From assembly GCA_963576475.1 (NCBI GenBank), contig OY754965.1, positions 1,061,501 to 1,125,500 of the forward strand: a stretch of 64,000 nt of DNA, given 5' to 3'. Below are positions 23,066 through 34,382 of the stretch, piece by piece. The notes under the pieces are model-generated. The model did not search any database. It was not told where the DNA came from and saw only the letters and a list, made by a program, of their open reading frames with translations. The stretch's first letter is position 1. Every line of letters starts with the position of its first letter. Origin of the DNA: Molanna angustata. Lineage: Eukaryota; Arthropoda; Insecta; Trichoptera; Molannidae. Both the position numbers and the translations under genes were made by a program.

Positions 23066-23760
23066 GCGAGACTAGTATGGGAAATTATGTCACAAACGAG
23101 ACAAGTTTTATAAATTTATTGTTCTACCAAATTATGTCACAAACGAGTCAAGTTTTATAAATTTATTGTTCTACCAAATTATGTCACAAACGAGTCAAGT
23201 TTTATAAATTTATTGTTCAACCAAATTATGTCACAAACGAGACAAGTTTTATAAATTTATTGTCAACCAAATTATGTCACAAACGAGTCAAGTTTTATAA
23301 ATTTATTGTTCTACCAAATTATGTCACAAACGAGACAAGTTTTATAAATTTATTGTTCTACCAAATTATGTCACAAACGAGTCAAGTTTTATAAATTTAT
23401 TGTTCAACCAAATTATGTCACAAACGAGACAAGTTTTATAAATTTATTGTTCTACCAAATTATGTCACAAACGAGACAAGTTTTATAAATTTATTGTTCA
23501 ACCAAATTATGTCACAAACGAAACAAGTTTTATAAATTTATTGTTCTACCAAATTATGTCACAAACGAGTCAAGTTTTATAAATTGATTGTTCAACCAAA
23601 TTATGTCACAAACGAGACAAGTTTTATAAATTTATTGTCAACCAAATTATGTCACAAACGAGACAAGTTTTATAAATTTATTGTTCTACCAAATTATGTC
23701 ACAAACGAGACAAGTTGTTGTTCTACCAAATTTAAAAAAAAATATTGTTCTACCAAATTC
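23066..23760 (+). repeat. 46-bp minisatellite, about 14 units
   Basis: The unit contains ccaaattatgtcacaaacga, (g)acaag or tcaag, and ttttataaatttattgttc. Some units drop two bases (ttgtcaacc instead of ttgttcaacc or ttgttctacc), giving 44-46-bp spacing. The last units decay into poly-A and poly-T. The GA/GT and CT/CA alternations form unit subtypes mixed along the array. Confidence 0.9.
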
Positions 23761-23936
23761 AATTTTTTTGAAATAAATTGCTACTGATGAATTACAATTT
23801 ATTACAAATCTCAATGTTTCCAGCCCGGATAACCAATAATTGCGGCTGTTATAATTCTAAATAAATTAGAATACCTCTATGCCACGGCCATTGACAAAAA
23901 GTACATAAGAAACTAATATTTCCAAGGTACACATAT

Positions 23937-24030
23937 TTATTTACATACTTACTTACTTACTTACTTTCTAACTTACTTACTTACATACTTACTAACTTAC
24001 TTAATTACTTATTTACTAACTTATTATTTA
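23937..24030. repeat. (ACTT)n tetranucleotide repeat
   Basis: Imperfect acttacttacttacttac array of about 95 bp, with some ACAT and CTAA variants. Confidence 0.85.
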
Positions 24031-24504
24031 TTTATTTTTACTAGTGATCGCCCAGTGGTCAAAATTCGACAGTAATTCATTAAAAAGAATATTTGGAACT
24101 TTGGATTATTTATGATACAGATACCTAGACAGCGCAATGAATGTATGCCAACTAAAACTACGCTGAAACAGACGAATTTCACTCGCCCGGCTGTATACGT
24201 ACACCTACCGATACGCACACGATTGTACTACACGCGGCTTCTGTACCTTATAATGCTATGATATGGAATTAATGCTATTAAATTTTGAATTTTAATGAGT
24301 TTTTTTTTGTCAAAGCCATTGCGTACACCTATATTTTTTAAAATTTTGTTCTATTACCTCACCTGCAAGCGTGTTCTTACAAATATTTAATTATTGCGTG
24401 TTATTTGCTTTAATTCTCTGCAATACCTATGAAATTTATAATTTAATAAAAATAGTGAACCCCCGGAAAACTTCGTATTGATTGTATAATTAAATATGGT
24501 CCTT
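24031..24504. other. Unassigned intergenic DNA
   Basis: No gene recognised. Confidence 0.4.
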
Positions 24505-24795
24505 CATTACCACCCGTCACTTCAGACCCTTCAGTACCTCCCGTCCCTTCAGTACCACCCGTCCCTTCAGTGCCTCCCGTCCCTTCAGACCGTTCAGTAC
24601 CTCCCGACCCTTCAGTACCACCCGTCCCTTCAGTACCTCCCGTCCCATCGGTACCTCCCGTCCCTTCGGTACCTCCCGTCCCTTCGGTACCTCCCGTCCC
24701 TTCGGTACCTCCCGTCCCTTCGGTAGCTCCCGTCCCTTCGGTACCTCCCGTCCCTTCGGTACCTCCCGTCCCTTGGGTACCTCCCGTACCTTCAG
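24505..24795 (+). repeat. 18-bp minisatellite, about 16 units (repeat family C)
   Basis: The unit is cctcccgtcccttcggta, with cag/cgg, acc/ccc and ttcaga variants; the 5' units are more variable and the 3' units nearly identical. It is GC-rich against its surroundings. Being divisible by three it leaves frames open that read as VPPVPS or YLPSLR repeats, but these are not genes. Related arrays lie at 47540-47710 (inverted) and 61710-61890. Confidence 0.9.
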
Positions 24796-24829
24796 TAAGT
24801 TAAGAAAATATAACGAAGAAGAAGAAGAA

Positions 24830-25115
24830 GATTAAATCCAGAAACCTGCGAAGAAATGGAAGGAAAATACTTGAACCTTGAATCCGTGAACCTTCTCCCA
24901 GGATAGTCCACCTTCATAGGTAAAATGACCTAATACCCTATGAAGAAGAAGAAGAAGAAATGTTTTGATCCAGAAACCATCCCTGGTATACTCTCGACAA
25001 TTCACCAAAGTTTCATAGCAATCGGATGAACGGTTTAGGAACGCATTCAACACATGCATATATGGGTATATAGGTACATAGGTACATACAAACATTCAAA
25101 TTTATAATATAGATA
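24830..25115 (+). repeat. Repeat family C, flanking unit and 3' end
   Basis: After a (GAA)n run, blocks such as aatccagaaacctgcgaaga, cttctcccaggatagtccac and cttcataggtaaaatgacc match, in reverse, the array at 46890-47535. It finishes with caaagtttcatagcaatcgg, atgaacggtttaggaacgc and aaatttataatatagat, a 3' end seen again near 63700-63805. Confidence 0.7.
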
Positions 25116-26401
25116 TCATGTTTTCATCAAGGAACACAGTTTTCTCTTCATGTATTGCAAGTCAATTTTATAAATGAAGTTATTGTCTAAGTACCTACCA
25201 TTTATATTGTTTCACAGTAGGTAGGTATACAAATATGTATTTTCCTTTAAAATTTTCTTATATTTGAATTTAAATGACTGCGCATGCGTCGTAAATACCA
25301 CAATGACATTTAAATGTGACCACAGAACATGGAATAAAAAGAATTAATATTTCCTACCTACCTACTGGGTGTTATCGGAATATTTATCATACTACGCGGG
25401 TATATTAAAATAACGTTCCCCCTATCTTCACCGTTCCATGGCACACAATAAATGGTTTGATGTGAAATATTTTTTATTTGATTTAATTTATTTATAACGC
25501 ATATTATGTATTAATATTATTTTTCTGCAGTCCTCCTCCATATAAACTTTAAGTATGCCAAATCTCAAACTCCTTCGTGCGCCCATTTATCCGGAAATTG
25601 TACTTAACGTTTTCGCTTCACGTATTAATATATAGAGATTACTTTATTTATTTATTTACTTATTTATTTATTCATTAATTAATTTGTTTATTTATTTATT
25701 TATTATATTTTTTTATTTATTTATTTACTTACTTATTTATTTATATTATTATTTGTTTATCAATATATTTATTTATTTTAGTAATTTTCCACACATTTTG
25801 ACACATTTCCACGCACAATGGCGGGCAAATTGCCATAATGCCAATATCTTCCAACCAACCATATTCATTTGGTGAGGTTAATTTTTGTATGTATTTACCA
25901 CCTTACTTATATGAATAAAATAATAGGAACAAAAAACAGTAAAAAATATAATAAGGAGGGGAAAATTCAATCATACTAACTCTAAACATATTTTGATTTT
26001 ATCACAATAGATCCGTTAATACATAATATACCATTCACAGCACATAATTACTTGTATTGTCTGCAGACAAACAACATTACCCCAACAATTATAAAATCCT
26101 TGTGCTAATGTGGAACACTGAATGCCATTATCACGGAAAGGGTTTATTCGAAATATTAAGTGGAAAAGTGAAACACGCACTAGTATGGGATGTGTGGAGT
26201 CTGTATTGGTGGGAGTGTGGTGTAGGTGTATATAATGGAGGCAGTTAGTGAAATGAATAGCTCTCCCAACCCACAAACACATACTAAAGGCACAAAACAA
26301 CAGATGAATGAAACAGACAACCAGGATATTAATGAATGGATATCGGTTTATTGATAATTTACATATAAATAGAATGTAAAATTGTAATTCATATTTTTAT
26401 C
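25116..26401. other. AT-rich DNA with (TTTA)n array
   Basis: A (TTTA)n/(TTTAT)n stretch lies at about 25640-25790, followed by a short SINE-like block (gcaaattgccataatgccaa, cttccaaccaaccatattc) at 25825-25870. The 63-94-codon frames at 26016-26300 show no known domain. Confidence 0.45.
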
Positions 26402-26595
26402 TTTAATTATTCTTTCATGACATAGAGGTGAGTGCCAGAAGACCAGGTAAGCCACAGACCACTTGGATGTCCACAATTATCAGAGATCTCAAGAAGGCAA
26501 AGCTAGGTTCGGAGGACGCAGAGGACAGAAGGACTTGGAGGATGAGATCGACCTCAAGTTAATGGGACAAAGGCTGGGCCAAAAAAGCAGAAGAT
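26402..26595 (+). pseudogene. RTE-like C-terminal fragment
   Basis: The plus strand reads ARRPGKPQTTWMSTIIRDLK, then KAKLGSEDAEDRRTWR. This matches the GRP..TW...i..Dl........A.DR..WR C-terminus of RTE-type pol proteins. Codons downstream contain stops. It is the last ~50 codons of an element without its RT core. Confidence 0.6.
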
Positions 26596-27082
26596 TCTTT
26601 TATGATTTGTCTTTCACGTGGTAATCGAATAAAAAAAATTTAATATAATAAAAAATTTATTTAATTCGCCGATTTGAAGACCCACAGAATACTTTTCACG
26701 TAAAATAAGTCTCGCTTTTATTTTATTAGAAGAATTAGAAGTTATTATGAATAAACGTTCTCTTTCTGACGATAAATTATACTAAATTATATTTTTGATA
26801 CCCAAAATGAATTAGACCTTTATGATGGAAATTTTTTTATATTTTAGGAATATTATTCATTTTTACGGGAAGATAGTTTCGTCTGATAATGTTCATCCTG
26901 TAAAAAGGTACTAAAACTATGTGGTTTTTTGATAACAATCACAGACTAATAATCTAATATAGACATGACATAAGCAAAATTTCTTGGTACCTACACACCG
27001 CATGACTGTACCACCAAAATTTGATCGCAATCAATATAACAATCGGTCTGCTATTTTGTATATACCTACCTATAGACCTATG
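26596..27082. other. AT-rich intergenic DNA
   Basis: Nothing recognised. Confidence 0.4.
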
Positions 27083-27172
27083 TGAATGAACGAACGAATG
27101 AACGAATGAACGAATTAACGAATGAACGAATGAACGAATAAACGAATGAACGAATGAACAGATTAATGAATA
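27083..27172. repeat. (GAAY)n repeat
   Basis: Alternating gaacgaatgaacgaatgaac units over about 90 bp, with a few substitutions. Confidence 0.9.
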
Positions 27173-27504
27173 ATATATTTCCAATAGTATAAATATTACG
27201 AAGAAACAAAGTACAATTTAACTTATACCTACCTAATTACAATTTTACATTTTTTTCCACACATTTGAAAATTTCACTGCCTCGCTAGACATAGTCTGTT
27301 CTGAGGCATATTTTTTTTATTTATTATTTAAATTTACAATAAATATATAAAAAAACAATCAAAATATATAGAAAAAGATACACAATAAGTAAAATCATAT
27401 ATTCCTTTACCCGATTGCAAGCACTCGTGTTTAAAGTTTGAATAATAATTATTATCTATACAAATATATGTTAATATAATTTAAAAATCAGTGAAATTTA
27501 ATAA

Positions 27505-28320
27505 GTTTCTTTTATTTTTTTTTTATTTTTATTTTATTTGGGACACTTACAGACATTGACAATCGCATACAAGAAAGTATATCATAATAATTTTACATAA
27601 TGTCAATATCCAATTGGAAGTGAACACAACATGCGAAGTTCATAAATTATTTACACAAACATATTAAAATATCCAAGATAAAAGCAGTAATAAAAAAACT
27701 TTAAAAATAAGACATAATTATACAAAACCTATAAAAGCATAAAGAAGCAACAAGAAAAATACAAAGTAAATATAGAGAAGCATATATAAAACAATGAAAA
27801 GTAATGAAAATTGTGCATATAACAAAAAAAAGCGATGAAAACATCAACAGAAATTCTCCTCTCTACTCAGAATCAATAGCATTCTTTTTTTAAATACCTC
27901 TCTTGTGTTGCAGAAGATATCAACTATGTTGGAGTTGCTATGACTATTGTATGTAAATACGGCACATGCGATACAATGGATTATAAAATGATATGTTAGA
28001 TATACAGAACCCTATGTGAAAAAATATTTGGGTTTCTTAGTGATTTAATATTGACGTAATATTTTAAATCATTGACCAGCTGTGTGTCCATCACATTATT
28101 TATTATATTAAATAAACATGCCACGTTCGCCACTTTTCGTCGAGTACTCAGCTTAGAAATATTAAAAAAAATCAATCTCTGATTATAAGTTAACATGTAA
28201 CGACCTATACCGGCTCTATAAGACAGAATTTTTACAAACTTCCTTTGGACAGTTTCTAACATTTCAGTGTATACATTAATTTTTGAATTCATTTTATTCA
28301 TTTGCCAGTCTCAAATCTGT
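27505..28320 (-). pseudogene. 5'-truncated Jockey/CR1-type LINE (minus strand)
   Basis: On the minus strand an open frame (28301-27996) corresponds to the region after the RT domain: LETVQRKFVKILSYRAG, then LIFFNISKLSTRRKVANVAC, then LFNIINNVMDTQLV. The LQ..F.r.l.yR....y......L....L..RR.....L.k.inn... pattern is standard for Jockey/CR1-type pol. It is followed by ~490 bp of AT-rich 3'UTR and an A-rich tail (plus-strand ttttatttttattttatttg). The EN domain and RT core are missing. Confidence 0.75.
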
Positions 28321-28339
28321 TTCAAGTTGATTGAACCAC

Positions 28340-28715
28340 ACCACCAAGTAGTAGTGCATGTATGTGTTAACGGGGTATACAATTGACCCATTATATTTAG
28401 TCATCACTCACCACACGTACAAAAGCATGGTGCGACCTTCCTACATATGTCTTTATGTAATTGAAATAGCACATTTTTTTTATAAATATTTTTATGTATG
28501 TATGTTTTATATCTTATACATAGTTATAAGTTATTTTCTTTATATTCTTTATATTTTTTTGTACTTATATGTCTTCCAGTTTGTTTTATTATATTTTTAT
28601 ATTATTATCTAATGTCCTTAACAAAATAATTTAGTCTATGTTTTAATTGGTATACAGTTTATATTATCTCAATGAGTTTTGTATTTTGACCGTGTACCAA
28701 ATCTTAAATAAATAA
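28340..28715 (+). mobile_element. Probable LINE 3'UTR and tail
   Basis: A T-rich stretch ends accaaatcttaaataaataa, resembling the tails of the LINEs in this window. No coding part is attached. The small frame through it is compositional. Confidence 0.35.
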
Positions 28716-28859
28716 ATGGGTTTGAATATTTTCGGAATGAAAGTTGAAATACTAATATCAAAAAGTACATGTTGTTAACAAAGGGATTTAAATTTCTAAA
28801 ATCAAATACTTTTACTGTTTTTATTTAACTATATTTTATATAGTCAAATATAATAAAAT

Positions 28860-29765
28860 ATTCTCTAGGAGTGCCCGACCGGTTTGCATCAACTATACAT
28901 AGCATTGATGGACAGATCTTAGGTAGGTGTGAGGAGATCAGAGACCTGGGAGTAGTTATGGACAAAAAACTTTTTTTTAGGGTCCACGTTGACACTATCA
29001 TTCGGAAGGCATACAGAATGTTAGGGTTTATACTGAGGATTGGTAAACCTTTTAAGTCGCCTTCGACTATAACTACTCTGTATTATTCATTGGTAAGAAG
29101 TCACTTGGAGTTTGCATCGGTTGTGTGGAATCCCCAATATTGCATATATAAAAATAGAATTGAGGGATTACAGAGGAGATTCGTAAGATATCTGGACTTT
29201 CTGACGAGCCAAAATTTTGAAACTTATAAGCTTGCTGCACGACACTATGGAATTACCACACTTGTGAATAGAAGAACGGAGACTTATATGGTTTATTTAT
29301 TTAAGATAGTAAATGGAGATGTTAATTCTGCGAATTTGCTCGAGCAGATACCCTTCAACTGTCCGCAGCGCGTCACTCGCATTAATCACTTGTTCAGGTT
29401 GCCCCACTGCACCACTAACTATGCTCGTAATTCGTTTATGCAGCGCAGTTGTTCGCAGTTTAATATGTTATTCGGTGACCTGGACATATTTTTATTGAAT
29501 AAGGGACAGTTTAGGAGAGGTGTACGAGAAGTACTTGAATCATCTGATTCTTAACTACTAAATAAAAGTGACGTATGACACAAGTAATTGTTCCGTTATT
29601 TATGCTTGTTATTATTTATTTGTATATTTATTTATATATTTTTTAATTTGTTAATTGATTTTTTATTTATTTTTTTTTTCTCTTTTTATTAATTAATTGA
29701 TTTATTTATTGATTTGTTTATAAATCGAATTATTGTTTTTTTTATCATTTAATTTTGACTTTAAT
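28860..29765 (+). pseudogene. 5'-truncated Jockey-type LINE, RT C-terminal region
   Basis: An uninterrupted 227-codon frame (stop at 29554) begins inside the RT domain. RDLGVVMDKKLFFRVHVDTI is the conserved (Y)LGV..D..L.F..H block after the catalytic centre. LVRSHLEFASVVWNP and IEGLQRRFVRYL follow, then RRTETYMVYLFKIVNGDVN and a C-terminal tail. The catalytic FADD and the endonuclease are absent. No ATG begins the frame (first codon GTG). It is followed by T-rich 3'UTR-like DNA and then the 88-bp array. The clean frame suggests fairly recent truncation. Confidence 0.85.
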
Positions 29766-29766
29766 T

Positions 29767-30121
29767 GAAAATTGGTAATATTGAGAGTCTTCACTGGTCC
29801 ATATGCTGGTAACTCATTTGTGTTTATACATTGTAGTTATGACTGTCTGTACTCTAAAATTGGTAATATTGAGAGTCTTCACTGGTCCATATGCTGGTAA
29901 CTCATTTGTGTTTATACATTGTAGTTATGACTGTCTGTACTCTAAAATTGGTAATATTGAGAGTCTTCACTGGTCCATATGCTGGTAACTCATTTGTGTT
30001 TATACATTGTAGTTATGACTGTCTGTACTCTAAAATTGGTAATATTGAGAGTCTTCACTGGTCCATATGCTGGTAACTCATTTGTGTTTATACATTGTAG
30101 TTATGACTGTCTGTACTCTAA
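29767..30121 (+). repeat. 88-bp tandem repeat, 4 copies
   Basis: Four copies of an 88-bp unit (aaaattggtaatattgagag ... tgactgtctgtactct), with no difference visible between copies. It lies directly downstream of the LINE fragment's T-rich region and may belong to its 3'UTR, since it is followed by an aaatgaaataaatg tail-like stretch. Open frames across it repeat every 88 bp and are not genes. Confidence 0.95.
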
Positions 30122-30693
30122 AAATGAAATAAATGTATCATTAATATCTGACTTAGGTATATTATTTAGACAATGTTGCTTATGTCACCAAGAATTTAAA
30201 TTCGAAGTCGACCAAAATAATTTTACAAGAAGGTACCTTTGTTGTGTAGCAATACTAATGTATTGTTGTAGTACAGGGTTTGTGTCGGATGTTTTTATGT
30301 AAATACCATTCTCCGTGGTAAATGTTAATTATTGTGTTACCTCCACGTCCCTTCCCCCCTAAAGCCATACACAGATCTACACCAACAATTAACATTGGGA
30401 TTTGCCAAAGAACATGGAGCGAAGGAATGGAGACAACAACTTATTCACACCATATAAACTAATACTAAAGGCACATTCATACTTTTTTTTATTATTTATT
30501 TAAAAAAATAATTAATTACAATATACCATAATAACAAGAATATCATTAGTATTGTTGTCTTTCTGGCTCCTGAAAAGGGATATGGACATATAGAATATGC
30601 TCATAAAACTGATCCTTTCCAAATCATTATATGTGCGGCGGTATTTTTGTCTAATAATAACGTTAAGGTGTGCCTTGTGCCGATTTTTACATG
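30122..30693. other. Unassigned DNA with a possible LINE tail
   Basis: A tail-like stretch (ttttttttattatttattta) at 30484-30505 could be the 3' end of a minus-strand LINE. The following small frame (30512-30697) has no clear RT motif. Confidence 0.35.
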
Positions 30694-30705
30694 TCAACCG
30701 ACGAT

Positions 30706-31052
30706 CTTCTTCTTCTTCTTCGTTTCCTTAATGCTGAGGGTCGCGATCTATGGGGCCGCCAATGGACAGAACTAGTCGCCTCCAGTCCTCTCTGCCCTCC
30801 GCAGCTCGCACCGCCGAATACAGGTCGTTCCCGGACATCTCCTTAATTTGGTCACACCATCGCGCAGGAGATCTACCTCTACTTCTTTTGCCTGGTACAC
30901 TTCCTGTGATAATATTTTTTTCCAGGTAACCTGGCTCTCTCCTGGCGATGTGAGCAAAGAAGCTCAATACCCGGCGGCTGCATACTGTAGATAATCTTTC
31001 TTTTATCTTGAGCTCTTTAAGGACCGAGTCATTTGCTCTCAACACGGAATCC
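30706..31052 (-). mobile_element. 5'-truncated RTE-like LINE with 12-bp target duplication
   Basis: The 347-bp insert is flanked by a perfect duplication tcaaccgacgat (30694-30705 and 31053-31064). On the minus strand it encodes the C-terminal end of an RTE-type pol: LKELKIKERLSTVCSRRVLS, FFAHIARREPGYLEK, then KRSRGRSPARWCDQIKEM and EGREDWRRLV, closing with D.QH and a stop. It ends in (GAA)n, the short-repeat tail expected of RTE elements. The frame is intact over about 105 codons. It is a textbook 5'-truncated target-primed insertion and defines the true 3' end of this family. Confidence 0.9.
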
Positions 31053-31064
31053 TCAACCGACGAT

Positions 31065-31479
31065 ATACAGGGTTAAAAACGAAAATAATTACGAAAATTA
31101 AAAAGACAATGTAATGTTTAAAAGAAAATGTTTACCTTTAAATTGAAAAATAACGAAACAATTAAAACATTTTAATAATTGTGGCCAAAATTAAATGGGT
31201 TGAGAGCCATTATTTATTTTTGCGAAAATACTATTTGTGTGATATACTTAGTTTATAAAAAATAATATAAAATAATAAGATATTAAAATGATGTAGTGTG
31301 AAGGGTCCTTTATACAATTAGAGCTGGTTTCAGTAAGGGCATGTGTACCTATATCAGTTACATAAGTTAGTAATATTGCTCTAGAAAGGTTTTACAGCAA
31401 AAGCCACAGTGCATTCAACTTGCTTGCACCATTTTCACTAAATACGCAATGCGCATTATAATCATCTTCAATGCATTAT
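31065..31479. other. AT-rich intergenic DNA
   Basis: Nothing recognised. Confidence 0.4.
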
Positions 31480-31599
31480 AATCATTGTCAATCCGGACAT
31501 TTCTTGTACCTAACAATCATTTCTGGTACCTAAATTTCATTTCTTGTAACGAACTATCGTCCTTGTACCTAACTAACATTTCTTGTACTTTTATTGACA

Positions 31600-32116
31600 A
31601 ACATTTTTTTTACATCTCAATAGAGACGAAGTTGGGTTATTAAAAAAGAACCAGGAACTCAAGGCACCTACAGAGCTTACGACCTGTCATCGGCTGGTTT
31701 ACGTGACCACTTTATGCGCTTGCGCAACGTTCACCAATTATGTCTTTTTATTGAGTTCCCTTATCAATGTAATTTTTAAAAGTTCTATAAATTTGAATAA
31801 TGTGTAACAATTCACCTGAAAATAAGGAATTATCCTATTGCCATCTATGAAGTAACGAAGATTCCTTTTTTTGTAACGCCATCTATTGAGCAATTGGTGT
31901 ATTTGTAAACAATGAATGAGGTGACGGTGTCTCGCACAGATGTCACCCCTGAACTGCGCCAGAAATATTATTTCATTTTTGGCTTGTTTACCTACCTGTA
32001 CCAATGTCTATGCAAATCGAATAATATTTTCATTGCATATACGCAAACATTGATTTTACTCCCTGTCGGGAGTCAAATGATACTTTTTGTTGCATTTTAA
32101 AAAAATATTCGATTAC
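31600..32116 (-). mobile_element. Dispersed repeat B, copy B2
   Basis: Reverse-orientation copy: acatctcaatagagacgaag at the left, cgcttgcgcaacgttcacca, cacccctgaactgcgccaga, then ctccctgtcgggagtcaaat and aaaaatattcgattac at the right. It has diverged from B1 and the trimer, and the frame that is open in those copies carries stops here, so the family is non-coding. Confidence 0.75.
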
Positions 32117-32484
32117 TTGTACCTTAATATCATTTCTTGTACCCAACTAACATTTCTTGTACCTTAATATCATTTATTGTACCCAACTAACATTTCTTGT
32201 ACCTTAATATCATTTCTTGTACCCAACTAACATTTCTTGTACCTTAATATCATTTCTTGTACCCAACTAACATTTCTTGTACCTTAATATCATTTATTGT
32301 ACCTAACATTTCTTGTACCCAACTAACATTTCTTGTACCTTAATATCAATTCTTGTACCTAACATTTCTTGTACCTTAATATCAATTCTTGTACCTAACA
32401 TTTCTTGTACCTTAATATCATTTCTTGAACCTAACTTACATTTCTTGTACCTTAATATCATTTCTTGTACCTAACTATAATTTA

Positions 32485-32685
32485 TCCAACTGTCGATTCG
32501 TTCATGAGAATTCAATTCTCTGAATGAATCGACATTATTAAGCCAAGATGCGTGACGAAGGAACATATTGTATGGCGTAGTAGACTTTTTGCATGCTAAT
32601 AACACCAACTAGAGGCATCGCAGCATATATGTTCCCATACATGGATTCACTCAGAATTCGGATTAACATTTTATGTGAGTTTTGT

Positions 32686-32736
<51 letters not shown>

Positions 32737-33200
32737 TGTCTGTCTGTCCCCCCTTACAAAACAATTATACTCATAATTGTGAATTTTTATTTTAGTCAGG
32801 GGTTATCAACTTTTGAAATTTTGGTTTATTTTTCCATGTATCTCAGAACCATAAAAGCTAGAACGCTGAAAATTGGAATAAATATAGACAAATACAAAAT
32901 CAGTATTTGTCTATGTTTATTCCAATTAGCCTACACACAATATCTAAGAAGACTTAATAATTTGATACTAATCTCCAAACATACATACATACCATCATGC
33001 TGTTTTCATATTTTGGGTAGGATCAAAGGACTGACCTCCATCTTGACATACATACCTAGGTACATGTGTTGTATAGAAAACCAAATATCTTAATATATTA
33101 AAAATAATTTGTATTTATGGGTTTATAGTTTGCTACTTATTCTTCAACTATACATACTATCGCTATCGAAAGTTGGATCTCATGTCTTACATGCAACTAG
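32485..33200 (+). mobile_element. Helitron-like non-autonomous element, copy H3
   Basis: Begins TCCAACTGTCGATTCG after A and ends GCAACTAG. A long GT microsatellite lies at about 32687-32737. At 716 bp it is shorter than H2 and H4: two internal segments are missing, one just after the GT tract and one after 32895, where a de novo inverted repeat sits. Confidence 0.75.
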
Positions 33201-33589
33201 GTAGTTGTACCTAACTAAAATTCCTTGTTTCTAACATTTTTCGTACCTAATTATCATTTTTTGCACCTTACTTGTACAAAATTATAGTTTCAAGTCTTAA
33301 AGCTACCTACTTTGTGATTTCCATGAAACCAAAAATCAGTTATAGTGGAATATAGAATGATATTGAGCTAACAATATTATAATAAGTCAAGAGAAACTTC
33401 TCGATCTTCAGAGCACAATGCACATTATTTATGTATAAGTGGATAGTTGATAGTTGGTACGTATAGTCAGAAATCTCCATTATCTGTATCCTGTTCAATA
33501 ACAAAAATAAATTATTGTTGAACATTATATCCCAGCATCCATTCGGTTTAATCCGCTTTCAATAAAATTCAATAAAACAACTTGTTTAA

Positions 33590-33775
33590 ACTAATATTTT
33601 TTGCCAACTCGCTACTCAAGTTCAATTCTCAGCAGTGAATAAATTTATTTTAATTCAATACCCATGCAAATCTTCTTCTAACTGGAAACACTTATAAGCT
33701 AGTTATTTTTACTGTCAATTTAACAATAAAAATCGCCGGCAGTAGGTACAGGGTGCAAGGGAGTGTTTATTATTA
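33590..33775 (+). mobile_element. SINE, 5'-degraded
   Basis: Holds a weak B box (caagttcaattctcagcag) and the family body (cccatgcaaatcttcttcta, actggaaacacttataagct, cagggtgcaagggagtgtt) ending in (ATT)n. It matches, in reverse, 62024-62241. Confidence 0.65.
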
Positions 33776-34060
33776 TTATTATTATAGTTGCGGCAAATAA
33801 CTTGAAAAATCGCGTGGGTAAAAAACAAATGTTGGTCTTTACTTGGTTGGTATATATTTACATATATGTGCTAACCGCCCCTTTCCATAACGAAAATTAT
33901 CAATTTATTTTCCGGAAACTCATATCCGGAAACGGTATTGTCAGTTGAAAGAAATCTTCATTTCCAACCTCTTGTGCACGGTGCAAGGAAGTGTCACAAA
34001 AATTAAATTGATAAATATATTCTAAATTGTTTATATTACATAGTTAATTGTACTATTGTT

Positions 34061-34382
34061 GCACTTTTGTATTATGGTTATTTATGTATTGTTTATGCAG
34101 ATTTCTTTCCCCCTTAGCGCTTTTGTCCCGTTTCTATCGGGGTACGCTTTGACCATGATCCTGGAATTGGCGAGTCTGACATTGAAGCGACTGCCATCTG
34201 ATCTTCGTAACCCTTAGAAAAAGGAACCAGACAAATTGGATCATGGCTTCACATAGCTAGTGATACAAATCCGCACATAGATTTTTTGAAAATCCATAGG
34301 TGCGTGCCCCGCCCGAATTCGAACCGTCGACCTCACGCATGTGAGGCGACGACCTTACCGCTGGACTATCATCGCTCATTGT
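34061..34382 (-). mobile_element. tRNA-derived SINE, second family (minus strand)
   Basis: On the minus strand the head gatgatagtccagcggtaag contains an A box and gacggttcgaattcggg a B box, 30-40 bp apart. The body continues through cacgcacctatggattttca, gcttcaatgtcagactcgcc and aagcgctaagggggaaagaa to an A/T-rich tail. It does not match the other SINE families here. Confidence 0.75.

Larger units (their letters stand above)
31480..33290 (+). repeat. 20/40-bp minisatellite, split by two insertions
   Basis: The base unit is about 20 bp (catttcttgtacctaactaa). In the centre (32110-32300) two variants, ...taccttaatat and ...tacccaactaa, alternate to give a 40-bp higher-order unit. The array is interrupted by repeat B (31600-32116) and a Helitron (32485-33200), and resumes degenerate after the Helitron (33203-33290). 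Confidence 0.85.

Noticed and set aside
24496..24803. VPPVPS/YLPSLR repeat proteins
   Set aside because: Low-complexity translation of an 18-bp minisatellite, open in two overlapping frames.
29803..30302. Series of repeated 61-107-codon frames
   Set aside because: Identical readings of the 88-bp tandem unit.
34268..34382. Functional tRNA gene on the minus strand
   Set aside because: The tRNA-like head continues into a long non-tRNA body, as in a SINE.
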